64,000 nucleotides of DNA. It comes from Ruminococcus sp. (GTDB taxonomy: Bacteria; Bacillota; Clostridia; Oscillospirales; Ruminococcaceae). Position numbers and translations under genes: made by a program. Positions 36,935 to 45,352 of the stretch are shown piece by piece. Numbering within the stretch: the stretch's first letter is position 1; every line of letters starts with the position of its first letter. Location: NCBI GenBank assembly GCA_017525915.1, contig JAFXSC010000015.1, forward strand, positions 1-64,000. The letters run 5' to 3'. Under the pieces are notes generated by a model that worked only from the letters and a program-made list of their open reading frames with translations, did not search any database and was not told the DNA's origin.

Positions 36935-38620
36935 ATGAGAAAGCACAAAACACTGAAACGCACAGCAGCAGGAATGCTCGCGGCGGCAATCATCGTCGGA
37001 GGAATGCCGGCAACGACGGATAATCTGCTTTCAGGAAAAGCAGGCATGACAGCTAATGCACAGTCAGCTGTGGGTAATCCCCTCGGTTTCTGGGAAACTA
37101 CGGACTTTTATTCGAGCGAGACAATCTTTTCTGATATTGATATTGTCGATAACGCAGAGGTCAATATCGGTAAATCGGCCAAATGCTGCATAACTGTCAA
37201 AGGAAACCTCTCAGTCGGTGCGGCTAAGCTGATTATCCACGATGGTTCTTACCTTATAGTTACCGGCAGCCTGACTCTCGGAAAGAACAGTCAGCTTGTA
37301 TGTGAAGGCAATGCTAAGGTAATTCTGAACGGTGAAGAAATTTACGTATCACCGTCAGCAAGTTATAGCGAGGACGATTGGGTCGGAACATCACTTACTG
37401 ACCTTGAGTATATACCTGACCTTGTTCCCGGAAAGGATTATTTCAGATCGAACGGTGTGTACTACTCATTCGACGGCTCGATGTTCTCAAAGATCACCGA
37501 AAACTCAAAGACAAAGCGCCTCAAGCAGCTCTGCACGGATTCATATGAAGGATACAGCGCAAAGATCAGTCCTGCCGCTAAAGAAATCCTTTCAACTTGC
37601 AGAACAAACTACACTGTTCCGCAGTCCTTGATCGGCTATTGCATTGACGGTGAAACCTGTGATGAAATGGTGCTTGCATCCAGACCATATAATTCTTCTT
37701 TTGGTGCTACTGCAAAGTTGAAAAGTGATCTTAATGCATTCAAGAGATGCGGTGCATTCTACATAGTGACAGAAGAGGAAGCTAAAACAGTAGTAGCTGC
37801 TCCTGTCTTCAAAAGTGCATCTGTTAATGTCGGCAATGATCTTAAGCTGTACTTCGCATTCTCAGATGTTACTGCCGAAACAGTCGGCAATTTCAAAGTG
37901 GTTCTCACAGGTGAATGTGAAGAAAACGGAATTGCACAGACAATTACCGCAGACAAGGATTTCGGATATGTTGTTACTGCAACGATCACCCCGAATAACA
38001 TGAATGAGGTCATCACCGGCAAGATATACTACAATGACATTGATGTCGGCATCGACTTCTCATATTCCGTAGCGCAGTATCTCACTGCACTGTACAACAA
38101 GAGTACCGCGCTGAGCCCTATCGTCGAAACCATTCAGTTCTATGGCAAAACTTCTGCTAACTACTTTGACGGCAAGAATAATAACATCAGTTCAGATGTT
38201 GAAAAATACATGAGTGAGTACAAGCTTACCCCTGATAAGGCTGCTGCCACACTTGCTGATTATGCACCGAACTACACCACAGACGAAGCTAAGCTCTCAC
38301 TTGTACTCAATTCTACTGTTGCTATGAGATTTTATCTTGCTGGTCTCCCCGACGGCTATGAGGTGAAGAATTCTCAGGGTGAGGTAGTTTATACTGCTAA
38401 AAAGGGAAAGAACGGCGTGTTTATTGAGATTCCCGGATGTACACCTCTCGGAATGCATAATACTATAAGCTTAGGCAAGTACAAGATGAGCTGTATGACA
38501 TGGGTATACCGTGTACTTACTGATCCGACCCTTTACAGCAATCAGAAGACACGCGATCTGGCTGTAAGTCTCTACGCTTACCAGCAGTCAGTATACGACT
38601 ATGTTCATAAGAACAACTAA
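36935..38620 (+). CDS. Large secreted protein paired with a micro-peptide, unknown function
   Basis: A 561-residue exported protein with signal peptide (1-45, MRKHKTLKRTAAGMLAAAII). Residues about 55-140 are a repetitive beta-rich region (AKCCITVKGNLSV, LIVTGSLTLGKNSQLVCEGN) that suggests a beta-helix. The last about 275 residues (from about 285) align collinearly with the C-terminal part of the protein at 39318: a pattern of AVAQYLTALY, then IVETIQFYG, then VLNSTVAMRFYLAGL, and near the end LAVSLYAYQQ. No catalytic motif seen. AAGGAGG precedes the ATG. The 37-residue peptide gene follows 23 nt after the stop. Confidence 0.75.
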   Translation: MRKHKTLKRTAAGMLAAAIIVGGMPATTDNLLSGKAGMTANAQSAVGNPLGFWETTDFYSSETIFSDIDIVDNAEVNIGKSAKCCITVKGNLSVGAAKLIIHDGSYLIVTGSLTLGKNSQLVCEGNAKVILNGEEIYVSPSASYSEDDWVGTSLTDLEYIPDLVPGKDYFRSNGVYYSFDGSMFSKITENSKTKRLKQLCTDSYEGYSAKISPAAKEILSTCRTNYTVPQSLIGYCIDGETCDEMVLASRPYNSSFGATAKLKSDLNAFKRCGAFYIVTEEEAKTVVAAPVFKSASVNVGNDLKLYFAFSDVTAETVGNFKVVLTGECEENGIAQTITADKDFGYVVTATITPNNMNEVITGKIYYNDIDVGIDFSYSVAQYLTALYNKSTALSPIVETIQFYGKTSANYFDGKNNNISSDVEKYMSEYKLTPDKAAATLADYAPNYTTDEAKLSLVLNSTVAMRFYLAGLPDGYEVKNSQGEVVYTAKKGKNGVFIEIPGCTPLGMHNTISLGKYKMSCMTWVYRVLTDPTLYSNQKTRDLAVSLYAYQQSVYDYVHKNN

Positions 38621-38643
38621 TTTAGCGGAAGGAGCAGCCTGTT

Positions 38644-38757
38644 ATGAAGGAAAAATACATTGAACCCGAGATAGGGATAGTTGAGTTTGATAACGAGGAT
38701 GTCATCACAACAAGTGATACTACCCTCAATCCCAAGACTGAAACAGAACTGGTGTGA
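38644..38757 (+). CDS. Micro-peptide with EFDNEDVITTS leader-like motif (37 residues)
   Basis: The 37-residue product begins MKEKYIEPEIGIVEFDNEDV and continues ITTSDTTLNP. The ATG has AAGGAG at ideal spacing (38629-38634), and the stop is followed by a hairpin (38766-38790). It is almost identical up to ITTS with the 36-residue peptide at 41007, then diverges. This conserved-N, variable-C pattern resembles a peptide with a leader and a core, but no modifying enzyme is in the window. It lies just behind the 561-residue protein gene. Too short for most gene finders. Confidence 0.8.
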   Translation: MKEKYIEPEIGIVEFDNEDVITTSDTTLNPKTETELV

Positions 38758-38765
38758 TCAATAAT

Positions 38766-38790
38766 GCAGGCAGCTATAACGGCTGCCTGC
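38766..38790 (+). terminator. Hairpin after the first micro-peptide gene
   Basis: GCAGGCAGC pairs with GCTGCCTGC around a 7-nt loop (38775-38781). There is no T run, so it may be an attenuator or a weak terminator. Confidence 0.4.
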
Positions 38791-38813
38791 AATTCTGCGT
38801 AAAAGGAGACATT

Positions 38814-39206
38814 ATGAAAAGACTTATTCCCCTCCTGCTGCTTTCATTCATGATGCTGACTTCCTGCAACGGCGGCGGAAGCAGTTCATCCGGCAGCACT
38901 TCCTTGCCATCGGAAGCAACAGAGACCGTCACTGCTCAGGCTGAAACCGACCCGGTATCGACTGAAAGCAGTACGACAAAAGTATCAGCGACTTCCGAAG
39001 CAGCTACGACTGCCAGCACAGAAGCTGAAACAGCAGCAGCTACGGAAGCTGCTTCCACTCAGCCTGCCGCAACCGAAGCGTACAGACTTCCAGTTACCGA
39101 AGCACCGACCGAAACCGCAAGCGCTGCCGGTACCACTCACAACTACGGTGATGTGACGATAAACGATGACGGTTCTATAACGCTCCCGCTCATACCGATA
39201 GATTGA
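38814..39206 (+). CDS. Small Thr/Ser/Ala-rich lipoprotein
   Basis: A 130-residue lipoprotein: signal peptide ending in lipobox MMLTSCNGG (Cys about 20), a low-complexity stretch of Thr, Ser, Ala and Glu (about 25-105), and a short C-terminal tail DVTINDDGSITLPLIPID. The low-complexity region probably projects the tail from the surface. AAGGAG precedes the ATG, and a strong terminator follows. Function unknown. It lies between two large-protein/peptide pairs. Confidence 0.75.
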   Translation: MKRLIPLLLLSFMMLTSCNGGGSSSSGSTSLPSEATETVTAQAETDPVSTESSTTKVSATSEAATTASTEAETAAATEAASTQPAATEAYRLPVTEAPTETASAAGTTHNYGDVTINDDGSITLPLIPID

Positions 39207-39231
39207 TATTGCCGGTGAAACGGCACACAGA

Positions 39232-39270
39232 ACAGTCAGCTGCGAATAATAGCGCAGCTGGCTGTTTTTT
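39232..39270 (+). terminator. Strong terminator after the small lipoprotein gene
   Basis: ACAGTCAGCTGCG pairs with CGCAGCTGGCTGT (one G-T pair), 7-nt loop, followed by TTTTTT. Confidence 0.9.
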
Positions 39271-39317
39271 CAATAACGGAGAATTGCTGTTCCGGCGATA
39301 TTCCATAAATATATCGC

Positions 39318-39346
39318 TTGACAAAAATGGCTGTATGTGGTAAATT
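39318..39346 (+). promoter_or_regulatory. Promoter-like element, TTGACA-17-TAAATT
   Basis: TTGACA at 39318-39323, 17 bp, TAAATT at 39341-39346. It overlaps the first codons of the frame at 39318, so transcription from it would start inside that frame. This suggests that the start of the gene is missing or misplaced. Confidence 0.55.
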
Positions 39347-40988
39347 TAAACTGTGTGTCAGAAACTATGCAGGGTATGCTTCGCTTGAAAAGGTGATTTT
39401 TAAAAAGACTGATTTTTCAAATATAGTATCAATGCAGGATATGTTCCGCGATTGTAGCAATCTTTCTGAGGTCGTTAACTTAAAGGCTTCAAGCGAGAAT
39501 CTTACTACTGTTGAAAGTCTTTTTGACGGATGCTACCGCCTCAAGGAAATTAACGTAAAAGGTCTCAATACCGAGAATGTAACAAACTTCTGCCGTATGT
39601 TCATGTACTGCAAGAATATCAGGACTCTTGACCTCAGCAATCTTAAAACATCGAGTGCAACGGATATGAGCTGGATGTTTGATTATTGTGCTTCGCTTGT
39701 TTCGGTAGATGTCAGCGGCTTCAATACTTCAAATGTGACAAATCTGGAGTATATGTTTGGCAGCTGTTTCAGTCTGTTCAATCTTGATCTTTCCAGTTTC
39801 AAAACAGAAAAATGCAAGAATTTCAGTGGAATGTTCAGCACCTGCAATTCTCTGCGTGAGTTAAATATCAGCAGCTTTACTGTCAGTGACGATGCAGATG
39901 TATCAGATATGTTTGAAAACTACGTCGTCTACAAAATAAAGCTGGGCTCCGGAATCAAAAAGATCACGGAAAAAATGGCTCTCCGTTCAGCACCGAAGGG
40001 CTGGGTAAATGAGAAGAATCCCGGAATAATTATAGCTAACCCCGGTGTGAATGAAAATGCTGAGTTTGAAAACAGCGGCTGCAATACCTATATCAAGAAT
40101 CCTGCATACGGCAAGATCAGCGGTATGGGCATAAATATCAATCAGGACGGCACCTTCGGCATTCGTGTCAGCGTTACTCTCCCCGACACTCTTTCCGCAA
40201 AGGAGAAGGAAAGTGCAACTATTTATGTCTATTCCAGAAACGGCTACTGCCATAGTGAACCAGAAATTCCTGTCAAGAGCGACGGAAAGGGCGGTTATTA
40301 TGTCGATTTCCGTTTGTATGCAAAGGAAATGACTGCAAGGTTGGGTGTAAGGCTCAAAATTGACGGCGAACTCGTTGATGAGGCTGGCATTTCTGCAAGA
40401 CAGTATGCAGACTATCTGCTTTCTGACCCGGTAACATACGCGAAGGAACAGAATCTTGTAAAGGCAATGCTTTGCTTCTGCGGTGCAGCACAACGTAATT
40501 TCAACTATTATTACACTGATGACAACCAGTGTGCTGACTACGGTATCAATTATTCCAGAGATAAGATAGGCACTGCAAATAGCTTTGCTGCTCCCGATGA
40601 CCTTGATGACCTCAGCTATTACGGCTCCTCGATAGTTCTCGGTTCGGGAATTGTCCAGAGACACTATTTCAGACTCAATACCGGAGATATCGGTAACTAT
40701 ACATTCATAGTTGACAAAAAGCCGGCAGTACCCACCCAGAGCGAAAGCGATGAGTCGCTCTACTATGTTGACGCTACAAAGAACGGTGCTGCTATGAAGC
40801 TGTACGACGCGTCTGAGATCAAGGCATACAAGACAAGCGAGCCTTCAAAGACTATCACATTCAATTACAGCGTTATGGATTATGTAGGTATCGCAAAGAA
40901 CAAGGGGATTTCCGGTAAAGCATTTGAAGTTATAAAGACTCTTAGCTGGCTTGCTGATGAGGCAAAGGCTTACTTTGAAACTAACTGA
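39318..40988 (+). CDS. BspA-like (DUF285) repeat protein paired with a micro-peptide, probably 5'-truncated
   Basis: A 556-residue open frame. Residues about 20-215 consist of DUF285/BspA-type repeats of about 25 residues with MFxxCxxLxxLDLSxxxTSxVTDM, e.g. NVTNFCRMFMYCKNIRTLDL and NTSNVTNLEYMFGSCFSLFN. The last about 290 residues align with the C-terminal part of the protein at 36935 (ISARQYADYLL, IVLGSGIVQRHYF, KTLSWLADEAKAYF). BspA proteins are secreted, but here there is no signal peptide and no ribosome binding site, and the frame starts in a promoter-like TTGACA. I think the 5' end has been lost. The micro-peptide gene follows after 18 nt. Confidence 0.7.
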   Translation: MTKMAVCGKFKLCVRNYAGYASLEKVIFKKTDFSNIVSMQDMFRDCSNLSEVVNLKASSENLTTVESLFDGCYRLKEINVKGLNTENVTNFCRMFMYCKNIRTLDLSNLKTSSATDMSWMFDYCASLVSVDVSGFNTSNVTNLEYMFGSCFSLFNLDLSSFKTEKCKNFSGMFSTCNSLRELNISSFTVSDDADVSDMFENYVVYKIKLGSGIKKITEKMALRSAPKGWVNEKNPGIIIANPGVNENAEFENSGCNTYIKNPAYGKISGMGININQDGTFGIRVSVTLPDTLSAKEKESATIYVYSRNGYCHSEPEIPVKSDGKGGYYVDFRLYAKEMTARLGVRLKIDGELVDEAGISARQYADYLLSDPVTYAKEQNLVKAMLCFCGAAQRNFNYYYTDDNQCADYGINYSRDKIGTANSFAAPDDLDDLSYYGSSIVLGSGIVQRHYFRLNTGDIGNYTFIVDKKPAVPTQSESDESLYYVDATKNGAAMKLYDASEIKAYKTSEPSKTITFNYSVMDYVGIAKNKGISGKAFEVIKTLSWLADEAKAYFETN

Positions 40989-41006
40989 TCGAAAGGATAG
41001 CGTAAT

Positions 41007-41117
41007 ATGGAAAAGTACATGACACCTGAACTTGAAGTAATCGAGTTCGACAATGAAGATGTTATCACTACAAGCCTGCTCACTGGCGATGATGAAATGG
41101 ACATCGTAAAGCCCTGA
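41007..41117 (+). CDS. Micro-peptide with EFDNEDVITTS motif, second copy (36 residues)
   Basis: Encodes 36 residues beginning MEKYMTPELEVIEFDNEDVI, followed by TTSLLTGDDEMDIVKP. The ATG follows AAAGGA at normal spacing, 18 nt after the large gene. It shares the YxxPExxxxEFDNEDVITTS pattern with the peptide at 38644, and the rest differs. A terminator follows at 41156. The persistence of both peptides, with changes concentrated after TTS, points to a real coding sequence. Confidence 0.8.
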   Translation: MEKYMTPELEVIEFDNEDVITTSLLTGDDEMDIVKP

Positions 41118-41155
41118 CAAAGCAGCGTGCAGATTTCAAGTAATGGCATAGATAC

Positions 41156-41185
41156 AACCGGAAGTCGGACTGGCTTCCGGTTTTT
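41156..41185 (+). terminator. Terminator after the second micro-peptide
   Basis: AACCGGAAG pairs with CTTCCGGTT, loop about 9 nt, followed by TTTG. Confidence 0.85.
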
Positions 41186-41358
41186 GTTTCTCCGTTTCAT
41201 CTTACTGTATCTTCACCGTTCTGTCACATAGCAGGAGCGAAATTCCACAAACCGCGCCTTATATTCCACGTTCACTCCATTTTCTTTACAAACTGCTGCT
41301 GTATAATACAATCATAGAAACAAAACCTCAACCCAACGTATTAAAAAGGAGTGTTATT

Positions 41359-42603
41359 ATGAAAAAATTATATATGTATTCAGTTATGGCAGCAATGTTC
41401 GCAGCGGCAGTTACAGGCTGCGGGAGCAAGACAGATTCAGACAGCACTGTTCCGGTTGAAAATGACGTGAGAACAGCCGTTGTATCAGAGGAGAAGGAGA
41501 GCGCTTCGTTAGCTCAGCTTTCAAATACAAATATCGAAGAAACTGAGAAAACGACTTTCACAAAGCGCGATCTTGAGCAGACCGCAGATACAAGCGATGC
41601 TAAGTACATTACAGTGGGTGACGGCGCGACCGTTGACATCACAGCAGAGGGCGTGTACGTTATCTCCGGAACAGCCGAGGATTGCACTATCAGAGTTGAG
41701 ACTGACGAAAACTCAAAGGTGCAGCTCGTGCTCGACGGCGTAAGCGTTACAAATGCAGATTTTCCGGCAATATATGTCGTATCAGCTGACAAGGTGTTCA
41801 TAACAACGACCGACAGCGAGAATACACTCACAGTCAGCGGAGAGTTCACATCTGACGGTGAAACAAATACAGATGCGGTTATCTTCTCTAAAGACGATCT
41901 TGTGTTCAACGGCACCGGCACTCTGGATGTCACTTCTTATTACGGCAACGGCATTACTTCCAAAGACGATATGAAGATAACAGGCGGTACTTACAACGTG
42001 AAGTCAGCGCTGGACGCTTTTGAAGCAAACGATTCGATCTCCATAAGCAGCGGAACATTCAATATCACTACCAACAAGGACGGCTTCCACTGCGAGAACG
42101 ATGACGCTGATGGTACGATAACAATATCAGGCGGTACATTCAGCATCAACGGCAGAAGCGACGGTATTCAGGCTTGCGCTCTGCTCCGGATAGACGGCGG
42201 CACATTCGATATCACAGCAGCAGAAGGTTTTGAAGCAACATATATACTCATCAATGACGGAGACATAAATATCTATGCGACCGATGACGGAATTAATGCT
42301 TCAACAGGTACAGATGCCTGTGAAACTGCTATCGAGATAAACGGCGGAAATATCAATGTTGAGGTCGGTCAGGGCGACACGGACGCTATCGACTCCAACG
42401 GCTCGATTTATGTGAACGGCGGCGCGATTAATGTCACAGCTCAGATGTCATCATTCGACTATGACAGAACGGCAGAATTCAACGGCGGCACTATCATAAT
42501 CAACGGTACAGAGGTCTCCGAGATACCTCAGAGCATGATGGGCGGCGGTATGCGCGGCGGAATGAATGGCGGAATGAATAGTGGCAGAGGCGGCAGGTTC
42601 TGA
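41359..42603 (+). CDS. Cthe_2159-like carbohydrate-binding beta-helix lipoprotein (DUF4353)
   Basis: A 414-residue exported lipoprotein with lipobox AAVTGCGSK (Cys about 21). From about residue 75 it is a right-handed beta-helix with short repeats: TVDITAEGVYVISGTAEDCT, VLDGVSVTNADFPAIYV, GTISGGTFNI-type rungs, and GDINIYATDDGINAS. This matches the Cthe_2159 (DUF4353) family, whose founding member binds cellulose and polygalacturonate. The C-terminus is Gly/Met-rich (MMGGGMRGGMNGG). AAGGAG precedes the ATG. Next to it are remnants of an apbE/FMN-binding gene. In related genomes DUF4353 and CotH proteins often occur in the same organisms, as here. Confidence 0.88.
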   Translation: MKKLYMYSVMAAMFAAAVTGCGSKTDSDSTVPVENDVRTAVVSEEKESASLAQLSNTNIEETEKTTFTKRDLEQTADTSDAKYITVGDGATVDITAEGVYVISGTAEDCTIRVETDENSKVQLVLDGVSVTNADFPAIYVVSADKVFITTTDSENTLTVSGEFTSDGETNTDAVIFSKDDLVFNGTGTLDVTSYYGNGITSKDDMKITGGTYNVKSALDAFEANDSISISSGTFNITTNKDGFHCENDDADGTITISGGTFSINGRSDGIQACALLRIDGGTFDITAAEGFEATYILINDGDINIYATDDGINASTGTDACETAIEINGGNINVEVGQGDTDAIDSNGSIYVNGGAINVTAQMSSFDYDRTAEFNGGTIIINGTEVSEIPQSMMGGGMRGGMNGGMNSGRGGRF

Positions 42604-42626
42604 ATATACTGAACGGAGGCGGTCTT

Positions 42627-42860
42627 ATGACAAGTTTGGTACAGACTCTGAAAATGTTCTTTGCAAAGGGAACAGTCAATGCGATAACAGTTCTTGAATA
42701 AGCAGATGAGGCTCTTTCAGCGGCAAAGGACTGAGTAAAGGAGATGGACCGCAGGCTGTCCGCCTACTCTCATGACAGCGAACTGAGCGCTGTAAAAAGA
42801 ATGGCGGGCATTTCACCGGTGCCGGAAAAGGCTTCCGCGGTGACGTCAATGTCACTGTAA
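42627..42860 (+). pseudogene. apbE: ApbE (FAD:protein FMN transferase) fragment with in-frame stops
   Basis: The frame starting at ATG 42627 (GGAGG upstream) reads TVNAITVLE, stop, ADEALSAAKD, stop, VKEMDRRLSAYSHDSELSAV. This matches the N-terminal part of ApbE, in which the LSxYxxxSELSxxN block is characteristic. Stops are at 42699 and 42732. The catalytic C-terminal part is absent; the frame then joins, with a frameshift, an FMN-binding domain. It is a dead gene. Confidence 0.72.
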
Positions 42861-43111
42861 TAGTAGAGAACGGAATTATATCGGATGTTACCGTTGATTC
42901 CTGCAAGGACGACAGACAGTATTTCAACCGCGCCAAAGGCAGTATCATATCTGCGGTCATAACTTCACAGAGCACGGAAGTTGACGCGGTGAGCGGCGCT
43001 GCGTTCAGCAGCAACGGCATAAAGGAAGCTGTTCCCGACGCTCTTGGCATCGAGTTCACGAACCCTAACAGTTCAGCTTCAAAATGTCATGGCAGAAGTC
43101 GTTCACGCTGA
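42803..43111 (+). pseudogene. FMN-binding domain fragment
   Basis: In another frame (offset 2 from the apbE fragment) the DNA reads GHFTGAGKGFRGDVNVTVIV, then GIISDVTVDSCKDD and DAVSGAAFSSNGIKEAV. The D(A)VSGAxxSS motif is the site where ApbE attaches FMN in NqrC/RnfG-like proteins. The two fragments are fused without a clean junction, suggesting an apbE-FMN_bind gene pair or fusion that has lost most of its middle. The end of the frame is at 43111, before a terminator. Confidence 0.7.
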
Positions 43112-43116
43112 AACAT

Positions 43117-43143
43117 AAGCGCTCTTTACAAAGGAGCGCTTTT
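43117..43143 (+). terminator. Terminator before the two-component genes
   Basis: AAGCGCTC pairs with GAGCGCTT inside a short loop region, followed by TTTT. It lies between the FMN-binding remnant and the response regulator. Confidence 0.8.
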
Positions 43144-43180
43144 CGTGTATAATATCTACAGTAAACTTCGGAGGTGCGCT

Positions 43181-43855
43181 ATGCCAAAGATACTTATCGC
43201 TGATGATGAACCGAATATAGTTACCCTCATAAGCCGTTACGTTCAGCGTGAGGGATACGAGGCAGTTTCTGTCTCAAACGGCAGACAGGCTATTGAAGCC
43301 TGCAAAGCCAGTGATTTCGACCTGATCGTCATGGACGTCATGATGCCCGACACAGATGGCTTTACCGCCTGCAAGAAGATCAAGGAGTTCAAGGACATTC
43401 CTGTCATTATGCTTTCCGCAAGAGGTACTGAGTTCGACAAGCTTTTCGGATTCGAGGTAGGCGTTGACGATTATGTTACGAAGCCTTTCTCGCCTATGGA
43501 GCTGATGGCGCGTATCAAGGTAATTCTCAGTCACAAAACTGTTCCGGCTGTATCAGACGGAACCGGTTCTGTCAGTGCCGGCGGTATAGTCATTGATACG
43601 CTCGGTATGACGGTGACGGTCGACGGTGAAAGAGCTGACCTCACCGCAAAGGAATATTCTTTGCTGCTTCTGCTTGTGCAGAATAAGGGCGTGGTGCTCT
43701 CCCGGGACAGGATACTAAATGAGGTCTGGGGATACGACTGCTTCGGCGTTGACAGAACGGTCGACTGGCAGATAAAGCTGCTGCGGAGCAAGCTCGGAGA
43801 ATACCGTGATTGTATCAGAACAGTGCGAGGGGTGGGATATAAATTTGAAACGTAA
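43181..43855 (+). CDS. OmpR-family response regulator
   Basis: A 224-residue regulator with receiver domain (about 1-115; LIADDEPN acidic pair, phospho-acceptor in LIVMDVMMPDTDG, conserved KPFSP) and a winged-helix Trans_reg_C domain (about 130-222; LTAKEYSLLLLLVQNKGVVL and TVRGVGYKFET). The ATG at 43181 follows CGGAGG; an upstream in-frame ATG is inside the terminator. It overlaps the kinase gene by 11 nt. It probably acts on neighbouring envelope genes, but no site was found. Confidence 0.95.
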   Translation: MPKILIADDEPNIVTLISRYVQREGYEAVSVSNGRQAIEACKASDFDLIVMDVMMPDTDGFTACKKIKEFKDIPVIMLSARGTEFDKLFGFEVGVDDYVTKPFSPMELMARIKVILSHKTVPAVSDGTGSVSAGGIVIDTLGMTVTVDGERADLTAKEYSLLLLLVQNKGVVLSRDRILNEVWGYDCFGVDRTVDWQIKLLRSKLGEYRDCIRTVRGVGYKFET

Positions 43856-45290
43856 AACAAGATCTTTCCAGCGAAAGCTGTTAGGCTATTTTATGTTCTT
43901 CACCGCCGTTATTTTCGCTGTGCTGTGGCTTTTGCAGACAGTATTCCTTCAGCGCTTCTACAATGGCATGGTCATAAGGAATACCATCAAATCAGCCGAT
44001 AAGATAGCTTCCCGGAGCGATTCGAGCGATATTACTGAGTATATCGACGAGCTTACCCGTGATAATTCCGTTCTTGTATTTGTTACGGATACTGATGGGA
44101 ATATTCTTTACACATCTGATGAATACAAGAAAGGTCACAGAATAAGTAATAGTGAGTTCGGCGGCATGAAAGCCGATCTCAAGGGCGAGCGCGGACGTTA
44201 CAGGGAGCTCCCTGACAACTATGATGAGTTCCTGAGCAAGTTTGCCGCCTCTGGCGGCAGTGAAGCAGAATTGCAGACGGACGAGCTGTATGTTTACGGA
44301 CGATATATCGACTTCTACGGCTGCGAAGACAAAGCCGTGCTGTATATCGGAACTACTCTCAATGCAGTAGGTTCAACGGCAAGGATAATCCGCCTTCAGC
44401 TCATATGGGTGACTTTGTTGTCGGTTGTTGTAGGCTTTGTACTTGCATGGTTCCTTTCAAGGAGCTTTTCACGTCCGGTGGCTCAGCTGACGGAAAAAGC
44501 CCATAAGCTTGCAGACAAGGACAGCGATATCACTTTCCGGGAGGGCTTCTGTTCAGAGCTCGACGAACTGGACGCTACCCTTGACGAAACAGCGGAAAAG
44601 CTCAGAAGATCGCAGGAATTCCAGAACGAGCTCCTTGCGAATGTCTCCCATGATCTGCGGACGCCGCTCACTATGATAAAAGGCTATGCCGAAATGATAA
44701 GGGACATCTCAAGAGAAGATGAAAAACAGTGCGCGGAGGACGTTGCGGTAATTGTTGAAGAGGCGGACCGTCTCACTGCACTTGTCAATGAGATACTGGA
44801 ATATTCGGAATTGCAGATGACCGATACAGAGCTTCCAATGAGTGATGCTGACCTCAGTGAGGTTGTAAGCACTGTTGCTGACAGCTTTGAAAACCTTTAC
44901 GCAAAGGAAGACTATGTTTTTGAGCGAAACATAGCTGAAAATATACATATCCGCGGGAACGCCCCGCGTTTGCAGAGAGCGGTATACAACCTTATGGACA
45001 ATGCTGTGCGTCACGCAGGCGAAGACAAGTGGATAGGGATAACGCTCAAAATGGAGGACGGAACAGCTGCCGTTGAAATATCAGATCACGGTGAAGGGAT
45101 AGCTCCTGAGGAGCTTGAACGCATATGGGACAAATACTATACCAAGCGTCAGCGTCAGGGCAAGGGCGTTTCAGGACTCGGACTTGCTATCGTAAAACAG
45201 ACTGTCGCTCTTCATAACGGTAAATGTGAAGCTGTATCCGAAAAAGGAAAAGGAAGTGTTTTCAGGATACTGCTCAGTGCCGCAGATTAA
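43845..45290 (+). CDS. Sensor histidine kinase
   Basis: A 481-residue membrane kinase: TM (about 15-38), extracellular domain (about 40-180), TM (about 190-210), HAMP (about 210-260), HisKA with NVSHDLRTPLTMIKGYAE (phospho-acceptor His), and HATPase_c with NLMDNAVRHA (N box), DHGEGIAPEE (G1) and GLGLAIVKQ (G2). The start is TTG 43845, after GAGGGG and overlapping the regulator gene; the frame extends upstream but within the regulator. It is the partner of the preceding response regulator. Confidence 0.94.
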   Translation: MKRKTRSFQRKLLGYFMFFTAVIFAVLWLLQTVFLQRFYNGMVIRNTIKSADKIASRSDSSDITEYIDELTRDNSVLVFVTDTDGNILYTSDEYKKGHRISNSEFGGMKADLKGERGRYRELPDNYDEFLSKFAASGGSEAELQTDELYVYGRYIDFYGCEDKAVLYIGTTLNAVGSTARIIRLQLIWVTLLSVVVGFVLAWFLSRSFSRPVAQLTEKAHKLADKDSDITFREGFCSELDELDATLDETAEKLRRSQEFQNELLANVSHDLRTPLTMIKGYAEMIRDISREDEKQCAEDVAVIVEEADRLTALVNEILEYSELQMTDTELPMSDADLSEVVSTVADSFENLYAKEDYVFERNIAENIHIRGNAPRLQRAVYNLMDNAVRHAGEDKWIGITLKMEDGTAAVEISDHGEGIAPEELERIWDKYYTKRQRQGKGVSGLGLAIVKQTVALHNGKCEAVSEKGKGSVFRILLSAAD

Positions 45291-45308
45291 TTAGCTTTCA
45301 AAGATAAG

Positions 45309-45338
45309 GGCAGCCGTAATTGAATGGCTGCCTTTTTT
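45309..45338 (+). terminator. Terminator of the two-component operon
   Basis: GGCAGCC pairs with GGCTGCC, 10-nt loop, followed by TTTTTT. Confidence 0.88.
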
Positions 45339-45352
45339 CTGATAATCAGCAC

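Noticed and set aside
42540-42600. Gly/Met-rich repeat in DNA (GGCGGAATGAATGG)
   Set aside because: It is the coding sequence of the Gly/Met-rich C-terminus of the Cthe_2159-like protein, too short and imperfect for a functional repeat array.
42676-43059. 127-codon minus-strand frame
   Set aside because: Opposite the apbE/FMN-binding fragments, whose protein motifs are clear on the plus strand.
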